Assembly: GCA_016630955.3 (NCBI GenBank)
Contig: CM049993.1
Span: forward strand, 1,364,001 to 1,428,000
DNA length: 64,000 nt
Origin: Didymella arachidicola
Taxonomy: Eukaryota > Ascomycota > Dothideomycetes > Pleosporales > Didymellaceae
Reading direction: 5' to 3'
This document shows, in pieces, positions 44,101 to 54,382 of this stretch (position 1 is the first letter of the stretch; the number at the start of each line of letters is the position of its first letter). The notes beneath the pieces were generated by a model that was not told the origin of the DNA, made no database searches, and saw only the letters and a program-made list of their open reading frames with translations. The position numbers and the translations under genes are program-made.

Positions 44101-45470
44101 ATAACTTCATAGAGTTTCCAGATCTGCTCTTTAAGCAGCTAGTAGCGGCCTGTTGTCGGTATCCGTATAACGGTAAATGTCGAGTAGTAGCAACAGATAA
44201 GATCTAGGATGTTGTCAATCTTCCGACCCCTGTTTCTCCAGTCATCCGCGATCTTGATGAAGTCCCGCTGTCCGTTGAGTCTATCCATACAGGCTTCATT
44301 AGCACGCAACAGACTCTCGATGGCTTTCCTTACGTCCCACTCGTCGACTGACACCCCTATCTCCGTGTTGTTGAGCGCGATAATGACATGGAGAAGGGTC
44401 GGTTGATTGACAGATGTCTCTAGTGATGCTTTGCCCCATTCCAGCAAGAGCCGTAGCGCGGTAGCTTCGAAGGTTTTAACAAAGGGTTAGCTAGGGTAGG
44501 GGACTGCCGTGTAGGGATGGGCTGTACAGACTTGGAGTCACGTAATACAGAAACAGCAACGTCTGAGAAAGTGTAGGGGATCCGGGGATGCAGATGCTTC
44601 ACCGCATATGATCTGGACCTCTTTTCATCTGCATTTGCCCAATCCAAGGGACGCGTGCGACCTGGTGATAGCCGGTCATATCGAATGTCGTCGTTAGTAG
44701 CGGATATTCGATGCTCAAACGCACCTAGTGGTGGCTTTTCACCGCCCTCGAAGCCCTCGCAATCTGCATACAGCAATGACATCCTATCGTGGTGCAGCTC
44801 AGGGTCTATGTAAAGGTGCACGTCGGCTGATGTCGGTGTATGTGCGTGCAATCTTGATCCGGCGATCGGGGTGGGATACGGGAGTGAAGCTTTTAGTTGC
44901 TTTTCTTTGCCTCGACGTATTAGCATCTTGATCAACGTGCTCTTGCCTGCATCTGTAGAAGAGTAAGAACCATGTAGACATTCAGCTTCGACGTCTACTC
45001 ACTTGTTTGACCAACAAAAGACGCCAACTGCGGGTATCTCTTCGCACGGTCCAGTGTCGACGACGGCCCGCTTGTAACGGCCGAGAATGTATCGTAGTTG
45101 ACAAATAGAGGCTGGCCATTATTACCTCTACGGACACCTGCGACGACATCAGTCGACTCTAGTCTATTCGAAACTGAGTAAAGCCCGCACCAAACCAAGT
45201 CGTGTGTAAGTCATCGTCCAGTAACTCTTCAAGCTCTTTACAATTGTAGTCCGGCTCGAAGGTGTCTTTCAACTTTGTTAATATTTGGTGTTGAGTCTTC
45301 TCATGCTCGAGGCCGTCACGTCCCTTCTTATTGTTCGTGTGCGGTTGGTAGGGCGGCCAGCATAGCTCGCACAACCGGGTATCGCAATCGACGCAGTAGT
45401 AAACCTGGAAAATGCCCTTGGGGCATCCATCGCGCTCACACTCGCCAACTCGTCGTTCGCTTGACGACAT
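41193..45470 (-). pseudogene. decayed P-loop NTPase / RING-like / patatin phospholipase gene
   Basis: One large multi-exon gene, recognisable from end to end but broken. It starts at ATG 45470 with Cys-rich fingers (CERDGC, then YYCVDCDTRLCELCW). Exon 45191-45470 splices to 45003-45137 and then 44952 down, restoring a P-loop GQTNAGKST and a Walker-B/G3-like YADCEGFEGGE. Next come an AACIMLD helical region, a CEYKHG...CVNV...H...GHQN zinc-like region (about 43400-43730), a RING-like CLCCLMQAP...CEHTLCTRC (about 43250-43360), then patatin: LLSLDG with its oxyanion glycines, a GTSTGG lipase motif split by an intron near 42740-42780, and the catalytic DGALYHNNP. Breaks are TAG at 44139-44141, TAG at 44017-44019, TAG at 43913-43915, frame slips near 44080 and 43480, and a solo LTR at 42819-42940. 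The architecture resembles fungal NLR-like defence proteins. The 3' end is uncertain. Confidence 0.8.
42819..42940 (+). mobile_element. solo LTR (122 bp) of the Copia family, inside the patatin exon
   Basis: 122 bp beginning TGTTAGCCAGCATCACGTGC and ending CACACA, flanked by a perfect 5-bp duplication GAATC (42814-42818 and 42941-42945). It matches the 5' LTR of the Copia element at 59113-59234 in length and nearly every base, in the same orientation. No internal element sequence remains, so it is the footprint of LTR-LTR recombination. It lies between the oxyanion loop and the GxSxG motif of the patatin domain. The 127 inserted bases (LTR plus duplication) shift the frame and bring an in-frame TAG. 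Confidence 0.95.
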
Positions 45471-46488
45471 TGAGTGTCACAAGTACAGGCGACAGGATGT
45501 TCTGCAGGATTGTAGGGGCGAGAGATCAAATCCGGCTGAGGAGAAGACTGAAAAGAGAGGATGGACGGGCAGGAGCTCAGCCTGATGCGAATATGCATAT
45601 CAGCCACAGGCGGCAATGTGCCCCCGCTCCATGGCTATACTTTTAGGCGCTACATCTTGTGGTTAGTACTGCCTCAGCCTGATGCGCGGGAACGACCTTT
45701 GGCAAATAGGGATTGCGTGAATCAGCCTCAACGCCAGACCGATGCAAGGTTACCTCAGCATGCAGTCAACGACAGGAGACGTGTATCGAGCTCGTAAAGC
45801 ATGGCGCAGTAGAGTACATCAGGAACCGTAGCCTGCCCTCGAGACCAGTCGTTCACAGCCTGCTAAAGCTATTGATATGGAGGACCCTGCTATGATGACG
45901 GTATGAAGATGCTGAGCTGCAGGAGGCTGAGGCGGAGTGGGAAAACTAGGGAAGGAGCCGCTTTTCGCGCTGAACCCAGAGTCAGAGCCGGTTGCGCGGA
46001 GCATTGGCCAGACCAGCGTGTCAGCATCTGGGGTAGTCGCACATCACAGTGTAATACGATTCCTGCCGCTTTCAAGATAGACGACCCATTTGCAGCAGAG
46101 CTGATGACTTGTTTTCGTTAAATATGCAAATGGTATAATGCCTCGCTCCATGATGCTAGAACTCCTGCAATGATGAAACCGCTATGCTTCCTGATCAATG
46201 CTTCTGCCATTAATACGTCACCCAATGCTGCTTCCTCCAACGCGCCTTCTTCCAAACAGACCCAACAACGGGCTGACCAAATGCAAAAGGAAGCTCTTGA
46301 GGCAAGCAACCGCAAGGCTGGCGCCTGTTCGAAGAGGCCTCGTGACCGAAACGAGAGGGATGTGAAAGTCGAGAACAAAATGTGCTGCAAACAAGCTGAT
46401 GAGCGAAAGGCACCTGCTGTGCGTCAATCGACATGTTGCTGGTCAAGGCACTAGGCGAGATATGAGCAGGACAGTGAGCGCGACTCAC
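45471..46488. other. intergenic 1.0 kb, no gene supported
   Basis: Between the pseudogene's start and the end of the RhoGEF gene. A plus-strand Lys/Arg/Asn-rich frame at 46170-46454 and its minus-strand overlaps have no domain and no splice partner. Confidence 0.4.
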
Positions 46489-49400
46489 TCACTCCCTGAT
46501 CTGTGCCTTCAGACCCGCAACCTCCCTCTTGAGTCTTGCGTTCTCCTTTCTCAACCTCGCGGCGTCCTCCTCGGCGGCTCTCAGTCGACGGTCGACTTCC
46601 TCTCCACCTTTGCCTCGGCGGATACTGCTTGTTGCCTTCTCAATCTCCTCGTTGAAGCGCGCGTACAGAATCTCGTTCTCGGTGTTTGCGTCTCGATAGA
46701 GCTGGTCGAGCTGCTTCACTCGTGCCTCAGAGACTTGGAGAGAAGTGGTGACGTCTGCGGAGATGGTGGTAGCGCGAGTCGAGAGCGCATCAAGTGTAGC
46801 CTTGCACTGCTTCTCCAGAGCCGCTATCCGAGCTTCCAGCGTCATAGACTGGGCTTTGGTAGGCGTACCTGAGCCCAGCGAAGGTGCTGAGGTCTGAGGG
46901 TGAAGACGTGGAGTGGTTTTAGAGTTTAGTTCGTTGCCAATGTCAGCCAGGACATTTTGCAGGTCTTGTGAGGCGCTTTCGATATCTTTCTGCTGGGTCT
47001 GCAGTCGCTCTCGCAGCTTTTGTGGCGACTGCATGCGGAGTCTGCGTGGTGTGCCTGACGAGACAGTCGAGATTGTACCGGTGGTGCTACCATTAAGAGC
47101 TACTGCAGGCGCAATAGCTTTGACGGGAGAGCGGGGTGTCGATGGAGGTAATCTGACGGGGTTGCCAGAACCCGGGCGTTCAATCAGGCCGGCAATGGAT
47201 CCGGAGATCGGTCGAAGGGTGGGTATGGCGGTGGTAGACTCACCACGCCTCCTAGAGTATCCTGATGTTGATTGTGCGAAAGACTTGATGGTGACTTCGT
47301 CTTTGCTCTCCCTTCTAGGAGTCGACGGTGTGGGCGGCTGTATGCTACCCCTGCGAGTGAAAGTCTGGAGAGACCGCGACTCGGGCTGTACGCTGCCTCT
47401 TCTCCCGACCGAAGGTGGCGCAGGCTGCTCATTCTCCTTCCTCACGATGGGTGAGCCCAAACGCATGGGTGCTGGGATAGAGGATGTATGCTTATGAGCA
47501 GACACAGCGGTGCGCAAAGGCGTACGTGGCGGAGAAACGCTCTCTCGTTTAGATCGTTCCTCTCGCTTTCTGGGTAGTGTTGAGTCGGGCCTGCGAGGAG
47601 TCTGGGACGACCAAGCAGGTGCGTCGTCTGGTTGGAAGTCGAGGGCTTTGAGATCGCTCAGTGAGGAACGGCGCTTCCTGCGGGGCTGAACAGGGACAGC
47701 CAGTTTGGAAGGCGGGATCTCATTGATAGCTCCCAGGAAAGAGCGATTGGTCTGACTTCCACTTTCGTACGAGAAGGCACCCAGAACAGTCGGACGATCG
47801 CGTGACGTTGGACGCTTAGGTGAGTGGCGGCCATTGTCGATGGAGTTGGAGCGGCCGACCGAGCCCTGCTTGGAGATGCTGGCAGCGAAATTCTCTTGAC
47901 TATGGCTGTGCTTGCTAAGTGATCGCCAAAGCGAGCTGACCTTCGATTCGCTCTCGGACTTGCTATTCTCTCGTGACAGGTTTCCAAGGCCGAACCGCCG
48001 TCGCAGAGAGGAGTTGACAGAGCCGCCGCCATTGTGGCGGCTCTTGGAGTCCATGGAACCGAAGTTTGGTGTCAAGCCTGGTGTCTCGGCTGGGAAGAGT
48101 GCATCCATGTCCTGCACAAGGCGGTCTATCAGCGAGATGAAGTCATTTGCATTCCCAGCAGGTACAATCATTTCAGCGAACGCAGCTGTCAGTATGCCAC
48201 GATCTCCATCGTTACTGGTACCGTCCAGGAGCTCAGCCAAAAGCTGAACAATGACTCGAACTGCCCGCTGGTTGTGCGGTGCCAGGTTGTTGAATGTTGC
48301 GCGGAAGTACTCCTCGAAATCTGCAGGTTGCATGCTATCTGACCGCATCTGCAGAGACACGAACGTGGCGTGCGACAGTACTGGACCCATCCTCTCTTTC
48401 CATGCTACGTTCAAGAACTTGTCGAAGACGGCGAAGAGCACGTCAATAGACGATTGGGATGCAAGGTCGAGGTTAGAGGGGGCCTCCAGTAACGAGTTGT
48501 AGAGCTCGTTGACCACAAGCTCGTCTGCGACCGTTCGAGCACGCACAGATCTGCCAACAATGTTACCCTTGCGAGCTGACAAGGCCATCGTGATATTCGC
48601 CAAAGAGTCTTCGAGTTTCGTGGCCGAGTCGACCTGTTGCAGATCTTCAAAACCGCTTCTTGACGAAGTCGGTCTTGAGCTGGGGCCATCGCGGCTCTGA
48701 GTGCGGGTCGGTACAAGCGAAAGAGGAGGCGCCATACGAGGGATGTCTCCCAGGGAAGGTGCAGCGCGGTGAAGCCTTCGCCCACTGCCTTCCCTGCTAA
48801 CACTTGCGCCGAAGATGTTGCTGAGAGACTTCAGCGGGGAAGCGGGTCGACTCTTTCTCTCGTTCCACTCTTCCAGATAAGTAACCTGAAGCTTCAACGA
48901 CTGGAGAATCAACGAGTTTCGTAAGAGATACGCCTCAGACAGAGCAGGATTCTTGATGTTGTTGCGCTGTTGGAAGTAATTCGCGAGTCGTTTGGTTAGA
49001 ACAGGCTGGAACTCAACTTTGGTGAGCTTATCGCGTGCTAGGTAGCCGTTCGGCCCACTGATGTCCATGAGATAGAAGCCGTTGTCCAGGATGGTGATCT
49101 TGACAACCACTTCGATGCCATCGTAGCCCACTTCGATAGGCTGTGAGAACTTCGGCGCTTCAATCAAGATCTGAACCTTTGCAGGTTCTCGCCGTCCCTC
49201 AGGAGGACCATCGGCACTCTCCTCGGTGACAGAAGAGAACAAACTCAAGTCACCAGGTCGACTTCGCACCTCCCACTTGTAGCTCTCTCGTTCTGGCTCA
49301 GAAAAGCGTCCTTCGATTCTAGCTTTAGTGATGTCTTCGACGACTCTTTGCGCTCGGCCCTCATAAGCCCCTTGCACGTAGAACATACGAATACCGACAT

Positions 49401-51201
49401 TCTTGCGGTCTGGTGTTGGCGGCCGTCCCAATTGAATAGTGCGAGGAGCTGGCGACAAGAGCTGAACAATGCTAGACTCGGCGTGCTCGCTCACGAAAAC
49501 ATCAGACAACCTCAGATGCTGGTGGTACACTAACTCAGAGTCGTCGGGGGTATCACTCAGTTTAGGGCTTTCCAAGTCAGTCATCAGGCCGCGTGCACTC
49601 GTTGTGCAATCGTTCGGCTTGTGGAGGATCACAAGGGAGTCCGAAAAGAGGACGAACATCCCCGGTCTAGTCGAAGGGCCGTTGAGCTCGCCATGGTAGG
49701 GCGGTGCCAATTCCACAACATCGATGGCTGTAATCAACCGGCCTTGAGGTCTGAACGACGTTGGCCATTGGTACACCATCTTGCGTAGACGATCAGCGAT
49801 CTTCATCTGTTGGGCAGTAGATCCCTCCCTCGAGCAAATTTCAGAGATGATGTCTCTGGCTTTCAGGAAATTCTTGAGCGCAGGATGCCTCACGGGAAGC
49901 TGCTTGACAATCTGATCGATATAGAGGCTGTAGCGAGGCAGACGTTGCACAGGTTCGATTAGAAGTGACGTGAGTCGTTGTTCGCCAGTCTCGTATACTC
50001 TTTTCGAGAAGCTAGAGGCAGGCTCTTTGGTGAAGGCTTTTAGTAATTGTGAAAAGTCGCCATGCGCAGCCATGTAGTCGGTGTAGCAGTCGCCAAATTT
50101 GGGGAACCACTGTACAAGCGCTTTCGCAACTTTTGCTGCTCCAGTAACATCTCCCGGCTCTTTCTGACCCCGCAGTGGAGCGATGAAAACATCGTCTGCA
50201 GTCTGTTCGATGTCTTGAATTGCTCCATGCTCTGTCTCTTCTACAATGATTCGCAGTTCGTCCAGAAACTCCGAGTTGACTTCGAGGATCTTGTCTAGAC
50301 TGGGAGGGAACAAGCCTTTCAGGGTCTGCTCGCTGGGACTTGTGCTAGATGACGACCTGTGCTTGGCCTTTTCGCGAAACTCGACTGCGACGTTGTTGAC
50401 GAGGTCGTGCACCTTGCCGACGTAGTTCTCCTCGGTATCCAACAGCTCACAGAGCTCGCGTCTGAGTGACTCTTTTTGCTTTCTTGAGAACGACTGTGAT
50501 CGATTGAGTTGACTGGCTTTTGATGGTGCGCGGCGAAGACGAGAGGTGGGGAGGAAGGTGGAATCGCCGAAGAGCCTGATTACTGGCGCATATGACCCAT
50601 ACTGCTGCTCGAGGGCATCGTCTTCTGGCTCCTCGAACTGAGCCGATTCTCGAAGGTCCACCTGCTTTATGCTTCCTTGTGGCAGCACGACATCCATGTC
50701 CACCCACGAAAGGGTCTGCTCCCCCAGTGCATGGCGCACATCGACGATGACGTCTTCGACGTTCTCGACTTTGACCATCTTGGCTGCGACAATGGCGGCG
50801 TGCTGCTCAGTGAAGAGCGCAGGCGCCATGTGCATGTTGGCGCGCGTGCTGTAGCGGCGCTCCCATGCGCTTTTCACGTCGGCGGGCAGCTCGACGAAGT
50901 ACTTGTAGAGACTGAAGGCCAGGCCGCGGCATATCTCGTCGCCCTGCTCCTCGCGCGGCAGACAGGCAACGGCATTGTAGAAAGAGGCGGTGGGCGAAAC
51001 AATAATGCGCGCGTAGCTCGACAGGCCGGCTGGGGTAAAGACGTGGGTCTGGATGCGCGAGTTGGTGGTCTGGGCGGAGGTGGAGGTCGGGCCATAGAAG
51101 ATCAGGACGGGGGAATTCGAGAGCAGCTCGTCGGTGGTGTGGAACAGCGACAGGTCGGCGGCGGGGAGGGCCGCGGGCTCCTGGTTGATGACCACGCCCA
51201 T
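46489..51201 (-). CDS. Rho guanine-nucleotide exchange factor with PH and RhoGAP-like regions (1570 aa)
   Basis: Large intronless frame from ATG 51201. An N-terminal region of ~230 residues has no known domain. A DH (RhoGEF) domain follows at roughly 245-480 (ELLDTEENYVGKVHDLV, then EPVQRLPRYSLYIDQIVKQ). A PH-like region follows to about 650 (ITAIDVVELAPPYHGELNG, MFVLFSDSLVILHK). Around 870-1090 there is a RhoGAP-like fold (VLFAVFDKFLNVAWK, LAPHNQRAVRVIVQLLAELL, GILTAAFAEMIVP). A long Ser/Arg/Pro-rich disordered part comes next, and a C-terminal coiled coil closes the protein (RLRAAEEDAARLRKENARLKREV). It should load a Rho-type GTPase (Rho1 or Cdc42) with GTP during polar growth; which one is not visible. 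I see no clear arginine finger in the GAP-like part, so it may be regulatory only. Confidence 0.9.
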   Translation of the reverse strand: MGVVINQEPAALPAADLSLFHTTDELLSNSPVLIFYGPTSTSAQTTNSRIQTHVFTPAGLSSYARIIVSPTASFYNAVACLPREEQGDEICRGLAFSLYKYFVELPADVKSAWERRYSTRANMHMAPALFTEQHAAIVAAKMVKVENVEDVIVDVRHALGEQTLSWVDMDVVLPQGSIKQVDLRESAQFEEPEDDALEQQYGSYAPVIRLFGDSTFLPTSRLRRAPSKASQLNRSQSFSRKQKESLRRELCELLDTEENYVGKVHDLVNNVAVEFREKAKHRSSSSTSPSEQTLKGLFPPSLDKILEVNSEFLDELRIIVEETEHGAIQDIEQTADDVFIAPLRGQKEPGDVTGAAKVAKALVQWFPKFGDCYTDYMAAHGDFSQLLKAFTKEPASSFSKRVYETGEQRLTSLLIEPVQRLPRYSLYIDQIVKQLPVRHPALKNFLKARDIISEICSREGSTAQQMKIADRLRKMVYQWPTSFRPQGRLITAIDVVELAPPYHGELNGPSTRPGMFVLFSDSLVILHKPNDCTTSARGLMTDLESPKLSDTPDDSELVYHQHLRLSDVFVSEHAESSIVQLLSPAPRTIQLGRPPTPDRKNVGIRMFYVQGAYEGRAQRVVEDITKARIEGRFSEPERESYKWEVRSRPGDLSLFSSVTEESADGPPEGRREPAKVQILIEAPKFSQPIEVGYDGIEVVVKITILDNGFYLMDISGPNGYLARDKLTKVEFQPVLTKRLANYFQQRNNIKNPALSEAYLLRNSLILQSLKLQVTYLEEWNERKSRPASPLKSLSNIFGASVSREGSGRRLHRAAPSLGDIPRMAPPLSLVPTRTQSRDGPSSRPTSSRSGFEDLQQVDSATKLEDSLANITMALSARKGNIVGRSVRARTVADELVVNELYNSLLEAPSNLDLASQSSIDVLFAVFDKFLNVAWKERMGPVLSHATFVSLQMRSDSMQPADFEEYFRATFNNLAPHNQRAVRVIVQLLAELLDGTSNDGDRGILTAAFAEMIVPAGNANDFISLIDRLVQDMDALFPAETPGLTPNFGSMDSKSRHNGGGSVNSSLRRRFGLGNLSRENSKSESESKVSSLWRSLSKHSHSQENFAASISKQGSVGRSNSIDNGRHSPKRPTSRDRPTVLGAFSYESGSQTNRSFLGAINEIPPSKLAVPVQPRRKRRSSLSDLKALDFQPDDAPAWSSQTPRRPDSTLPRKREERSKRESVSPPRTPLRTAVSAHKHTSSIPAPMRLGSPIVRKENEQPAPPSVGRRGSVQPESRSLQTFTRRGSIQPPTPSTPRRESKDEVTIKSFAQSTSGYSRRRGESTTAIPTLRPISGSIAGLIERPGSGNPVRLPPSTPRSPVKAIAPAVALNGSTTGTISTVSSGTPRRLRMQSPQKLRERLQTQQKDIESASQDLQNVLADIGNELNSKTTPRLHPQTSAPSLGSGTPTKAQSMTLEARIAALEKQCKATLDALSTRATTISADVTTSLQVSEARVKQLDQLYRDANTENEILYARFNEEIEKATSSIRRGKGGEEVDRRLRAAEEDAARLRKENARLKREVAGLKAQIRE

Positions 51202-51862
51202 TTTGGCGAGCGGGAGGGCCGTCGATGCGCTGGAACGAGGGACGGAGGTGGGATATTACGCGATGGGGGAGTGCGAGGGCATGTCAGTCGCGCAGAGGAC
51301 GGCGACGCGGTGTTTGTTAAGGACAGTGAGGTTCGCGCAGGCAGGCAGGCAGGCGACGAGGACGAGCCCATGCAAACGGGGGGGAAGGAGCGGGCGGGCG
51401 GGCGAGCAGCGCGTGTTGTGACAACTTGCTAGTGTTGATGATGAGCAGTGCGACCTGCAGGTGTTCGCCTGTTCGCCTGTCACTCTGTCACTAGCAGACT
51501 AGCAGCAGTAAACAAGGCACGAAACGGTGGCTGGCTGCACTCGAGCGCTCCGAAACAGGCGGCGACTAGCGCAGCGCGCAGCGGTGCAGCAGTGCAGCGG
51601 TGCAGCAGCAGCAGAGGGGCGAGCGCACGGCGTGTGGAGCCTCGCGCTGGGGATCCCACGTCTGCTGGGGCGTCCGCCGTCTGGTACCGGCACTGCCCTT
51701 GCAGCGTGCAGCGCTGGCGGAGTGCTAGAGGATCGCGCGTCGCCTGGAGATCCCGAGTCAAACAAGCACACGGCGCCCGCTAATTAGAGAGCTTGCTCTG
51801 CGTCATCCTCCCCACTGCAGTGGCTGCACCCATCGTCCCTGCTCGCCCTCCCGTTCTCTCCC
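51202..51862. promoter_or_regulatory. bidirectional promoter region RhoGEF / DCC1
   Basis: 661 bp between two outward-reading genes. GC-rich and full of simple repeats, with long but composition-driven frames on both strands. Includes (GCAG)n at about 51337-51354 and a CAG/GCAGC run at about 51571-51614. Confidence 0.5.
51571..51614. repeat. CAG-type microsatellite
   Basis: Imperfect GCAGC/GGTGCAGC repeats ending in (GCA)n, non-coding, upstream of DCC1. A likely variable-length locus. Confidence 0.7.
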
Positions 51863-52957
51863 ATGGCGACGCAGCAGTTCGACGGCGGCGTGCCCTTTGC
51901 CGTCGCCGCCTCCGCCCAGAAGCTGCAGCTGCTCGAGCTGCCGGCCGACGTCGCGGCGCTGCTCGACGCTCCCAATCCCCCGCAGTGCGCTCCCAGCTCC
52001 CGTCCCGCTTCGAGGATCGCCTTCTGATCTTCTGCCGTGCACAGGCTCTCGATCAAATCCAGCGCCGCCGCCAACAATGCCGCCAACAGCAGGCCTGCAT
52101 ATGCTGTGCTCTGTACCCCCGACCGCACCTTCCACCTGCGCCAGGTCCAGACGTCCAATTCGCTTTTCGTCACCCAGCCCCAGCTCCTCGATGCCCATGG
52201 CAACGACGTCCCGCTTTCGGCAACATGCGCCATAGCATCGTGTCCCGCCACCCTGGAGCTGCACGCCTCCGATGCCTCTGCCGTTGCGCTGCTGCACGAG
52301 GTGCTGCCAGTGTACGACATGGTAGCAGGCGACGTTGATGCCACGGGCAACGGCAAGAGCAAGGACCACATCTTTGAGAACCTGCCCTTGTCAGATGCAC
52401 AATGCCAGGCGGGCTGGAACGAGCTGATGGCCTTCGAACTCGACGAGCACACCTACAGACCCTCCGTCAATGCATTGGCCCAGGTGTGGAAGAGCATCAA
52501 CGCTGCAGCACTGGCTGAGGGCGTCAAGCTCGATAGCCAATTCATGACCGAGGATATGGCAACAGCCGCAGCCGACGATGGCCATCCTCCCAGCTTTACC
52601 AAGGCTGTGCTCAGGCATCTTTCCAACGACGACCAAGACGCATCTGGGCCTTGGTCATGTCTCGACCGAGCAAGGACCGTTGCCTTTGTCGGCAGGACAC
52701 TACTCGAAGCTAGGCAGGGAAGCAGCGACTTCCTCATTGCCGACTTCACAGACACCTGGGAGGACAGACTGCCCGAGGCATGGCGAAAAGACGCTAAGCT
52801 TGCTGCCATCGAGGGGTCGTACGAGTTTCCCTCAAACACCACAATTCGAGTTAAGAGTAATGTTGCCGCCGTCGCCAACGTGCAGGACGCGGCTGCAGCG
52901 TCCAAGCCGTCGGCGAGAAAGTGGCACGAGAAATTTGCGAAGACTCGAAAGAGATGA
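51863..52957 (+). CDS. DCC1: sister chromatid cohesion protein DCC1 (344 aa, 2 exons)
   Basis: Subunit of the alternative Ctf18-Dcc1-Ctf8 clamp loader, which acts at replication forks on PCNA and in sister-chromatid cohesion. CDS is join(51863..51984,52045..52957). The 60-nt intron (GTGCGC...GTGCACAG) joins NPPQ to LSIKSS in phase. The protein shows the family pattern: LQLLELPADVAALLD near the start, AYAVLCTPDRTFHLRQVQTSNSLFV, a middle MAFELDEHTYRPS segment, and a C-terminal winged-helix-like part with TWEDRLPEAWRKD. It ends in a basic tail (KWHEKFAKTRKR). Length is in the family range (about 330-400). Confidence 0.88.
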
Positions 52958-53542
52958 TAGTCTGTCGAGAGAGTCGTAGAGTGCACAGTGCCACGCACCG
53001 AGTCGTGGCGCAACCAAAGAATGTGGCCTCACGGACGCCGACATTACGACTGAGTAATTGCGCACCCTTTGCCATGCAGTTCAATGGACAAACTTTAACG
53101 ACATATCGTCGATGCACCACCGATTCGTGCCTATTCGCTGCATATCTTGGTTTGACAGCTGCCACACCTCGAACGTGGCGCGCACGCGCTCTAGCGTGTT
53201 GTCGGCGCGTGGACGTTGCCGCACGGGAACGGAAAGCCGGCATGTCGCAACAGCCGGCTTAGTCAACGCTGACCTCTCAAAAATTGGTCAGCTGCGGTTG
53301 GCCACATAAGAAATGCCAGTATCAAGCTTTCCCAAAGAAGCCTACCATATCAAGTCCATACAACATTTTCAAGAAACTCTCTCACACCTTTCTCTATCTT
53401 CTCATCCTCGTGTCCCGCGTTCTGAGCGTACTTTATGCGCCGCATCCGTCCCCCAAGACCCACACCTCGCCTCTTCCCAACCCTAGCAACCCGACCATTC
53501 ACACGCACCCAAACACCACCTTCTTCCACAACATCAACCAAA
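52958..53542. promoter_or_regulatory. intergenic, 3' of DCC1 and 5' of the hemerythrin-like gene
   Basis: 585 bp, no gene. Small frames on both strands are unconvincing. The C-rich, CACCC-rich stretch at 53440-53540 just before the ATG is typical of fungal 5' UTRs. Confidence 0.4.
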
Positions 53543-54382
53543 ATGGTAACCACAGACCCCTCACTCCCAGACCACACCCCCTCCGCGGACCCACCTGCGC
53601 TCCCCAAACTCAGCCCCCATGACTTCCGCATCTACAACCGCATGGCCGAGCACATGGACTACTTCCACAACCACTTCCGCGAGACTTGGAAGGTTTTGTA
53701 CGCGGCGTGTGAGTCGGGGAAGCGGGCAAAGGGGATGAGTATTAGGCAGTTTATTGCACTGGGAGTGCAGTTTTGTAGGGGGTTGGAGATGCATCATGGG
53801 ATTGAGGAGAGGTATGTCAGATTTCTAGTTTCTTAAATGTTTGTTTGATGGGTTGGTGTGTTTTTGCTGTTGCGGAAGCTGAGGTGCGGACTTGCCTATC
53901 GGCGCGAGATGTCTGCTTCTTCTGTCTGCGTTTGTGTGGAGGGTTATCATGAGGCAAAGGTGTCGTATTGCTTTTGCTTTGGTTTTACTGCGGGATTCCT
54001 TCTCGCCTCGTGGAGAGCTAGGATGTTCTTCCTTTTCCCTATTACCCTTGTAGCTGCAAACGCGTGTCCTTCCACACACCACCACTAACTCCAACACAGA
54101 CACATCTTCCCCATCCTCGCCAAAAAACAACCCGCCTTCAAGAAAGAACTCGAGCTCCTGACGCAGCACAAACAGATCCACACGGGTCTGGACAAGCTGA
54201 CGGAGTACCTGGAAGAATGCAGTGCGGGGGAGCGCGAGCTGAGGCTGCCCGAGATGAAGGAGATTATGGATGGGTTTGGGGAGGTGCTGTGGCGGCATTT
54301 GGACGATGAGGTGAAAGAGCTTGGGGCGGAGAATATGAGGAGGTATTGGACTAAGGAGGAGATGGTAAGGTTGCCTATGTAG
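53543..54382 (+). CDS. hemerythrin-like (HHE cation-binding) protein (183 aa, 2 exons)
   Basis: CDS is join(53543..53811,54100..54382); donor GTATGT, acceptor CACAG, phase kept, intron 288 nt. The four-helix HHE bundle places His/Glu ligands at HMDYFHNHF, at EMHHGIEERHIFPIL (rebuilt across the intron), at QHKQIHTGLDKL and at LWRHLDDEV. It ends RLPM, as family members often end in xxMPM. Such proteins bind a di-iron centre; roles in fungi are unclear, perhaps oxygen or redox handling in the cytosol. The upstream frame to 53435 has no ATG. The intron is five times longer than most introns here and carries no recognisable gene. Confidence 0.88.

Noticed and set aside
46170..46454. 94-codon plus-strand basic frame upstream of the patatin pseudogene
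   Set aside because: Lys/Arg/Asn-rich without a domain. Overlapping minus-strand frames are equally long and nothing supports transcription.
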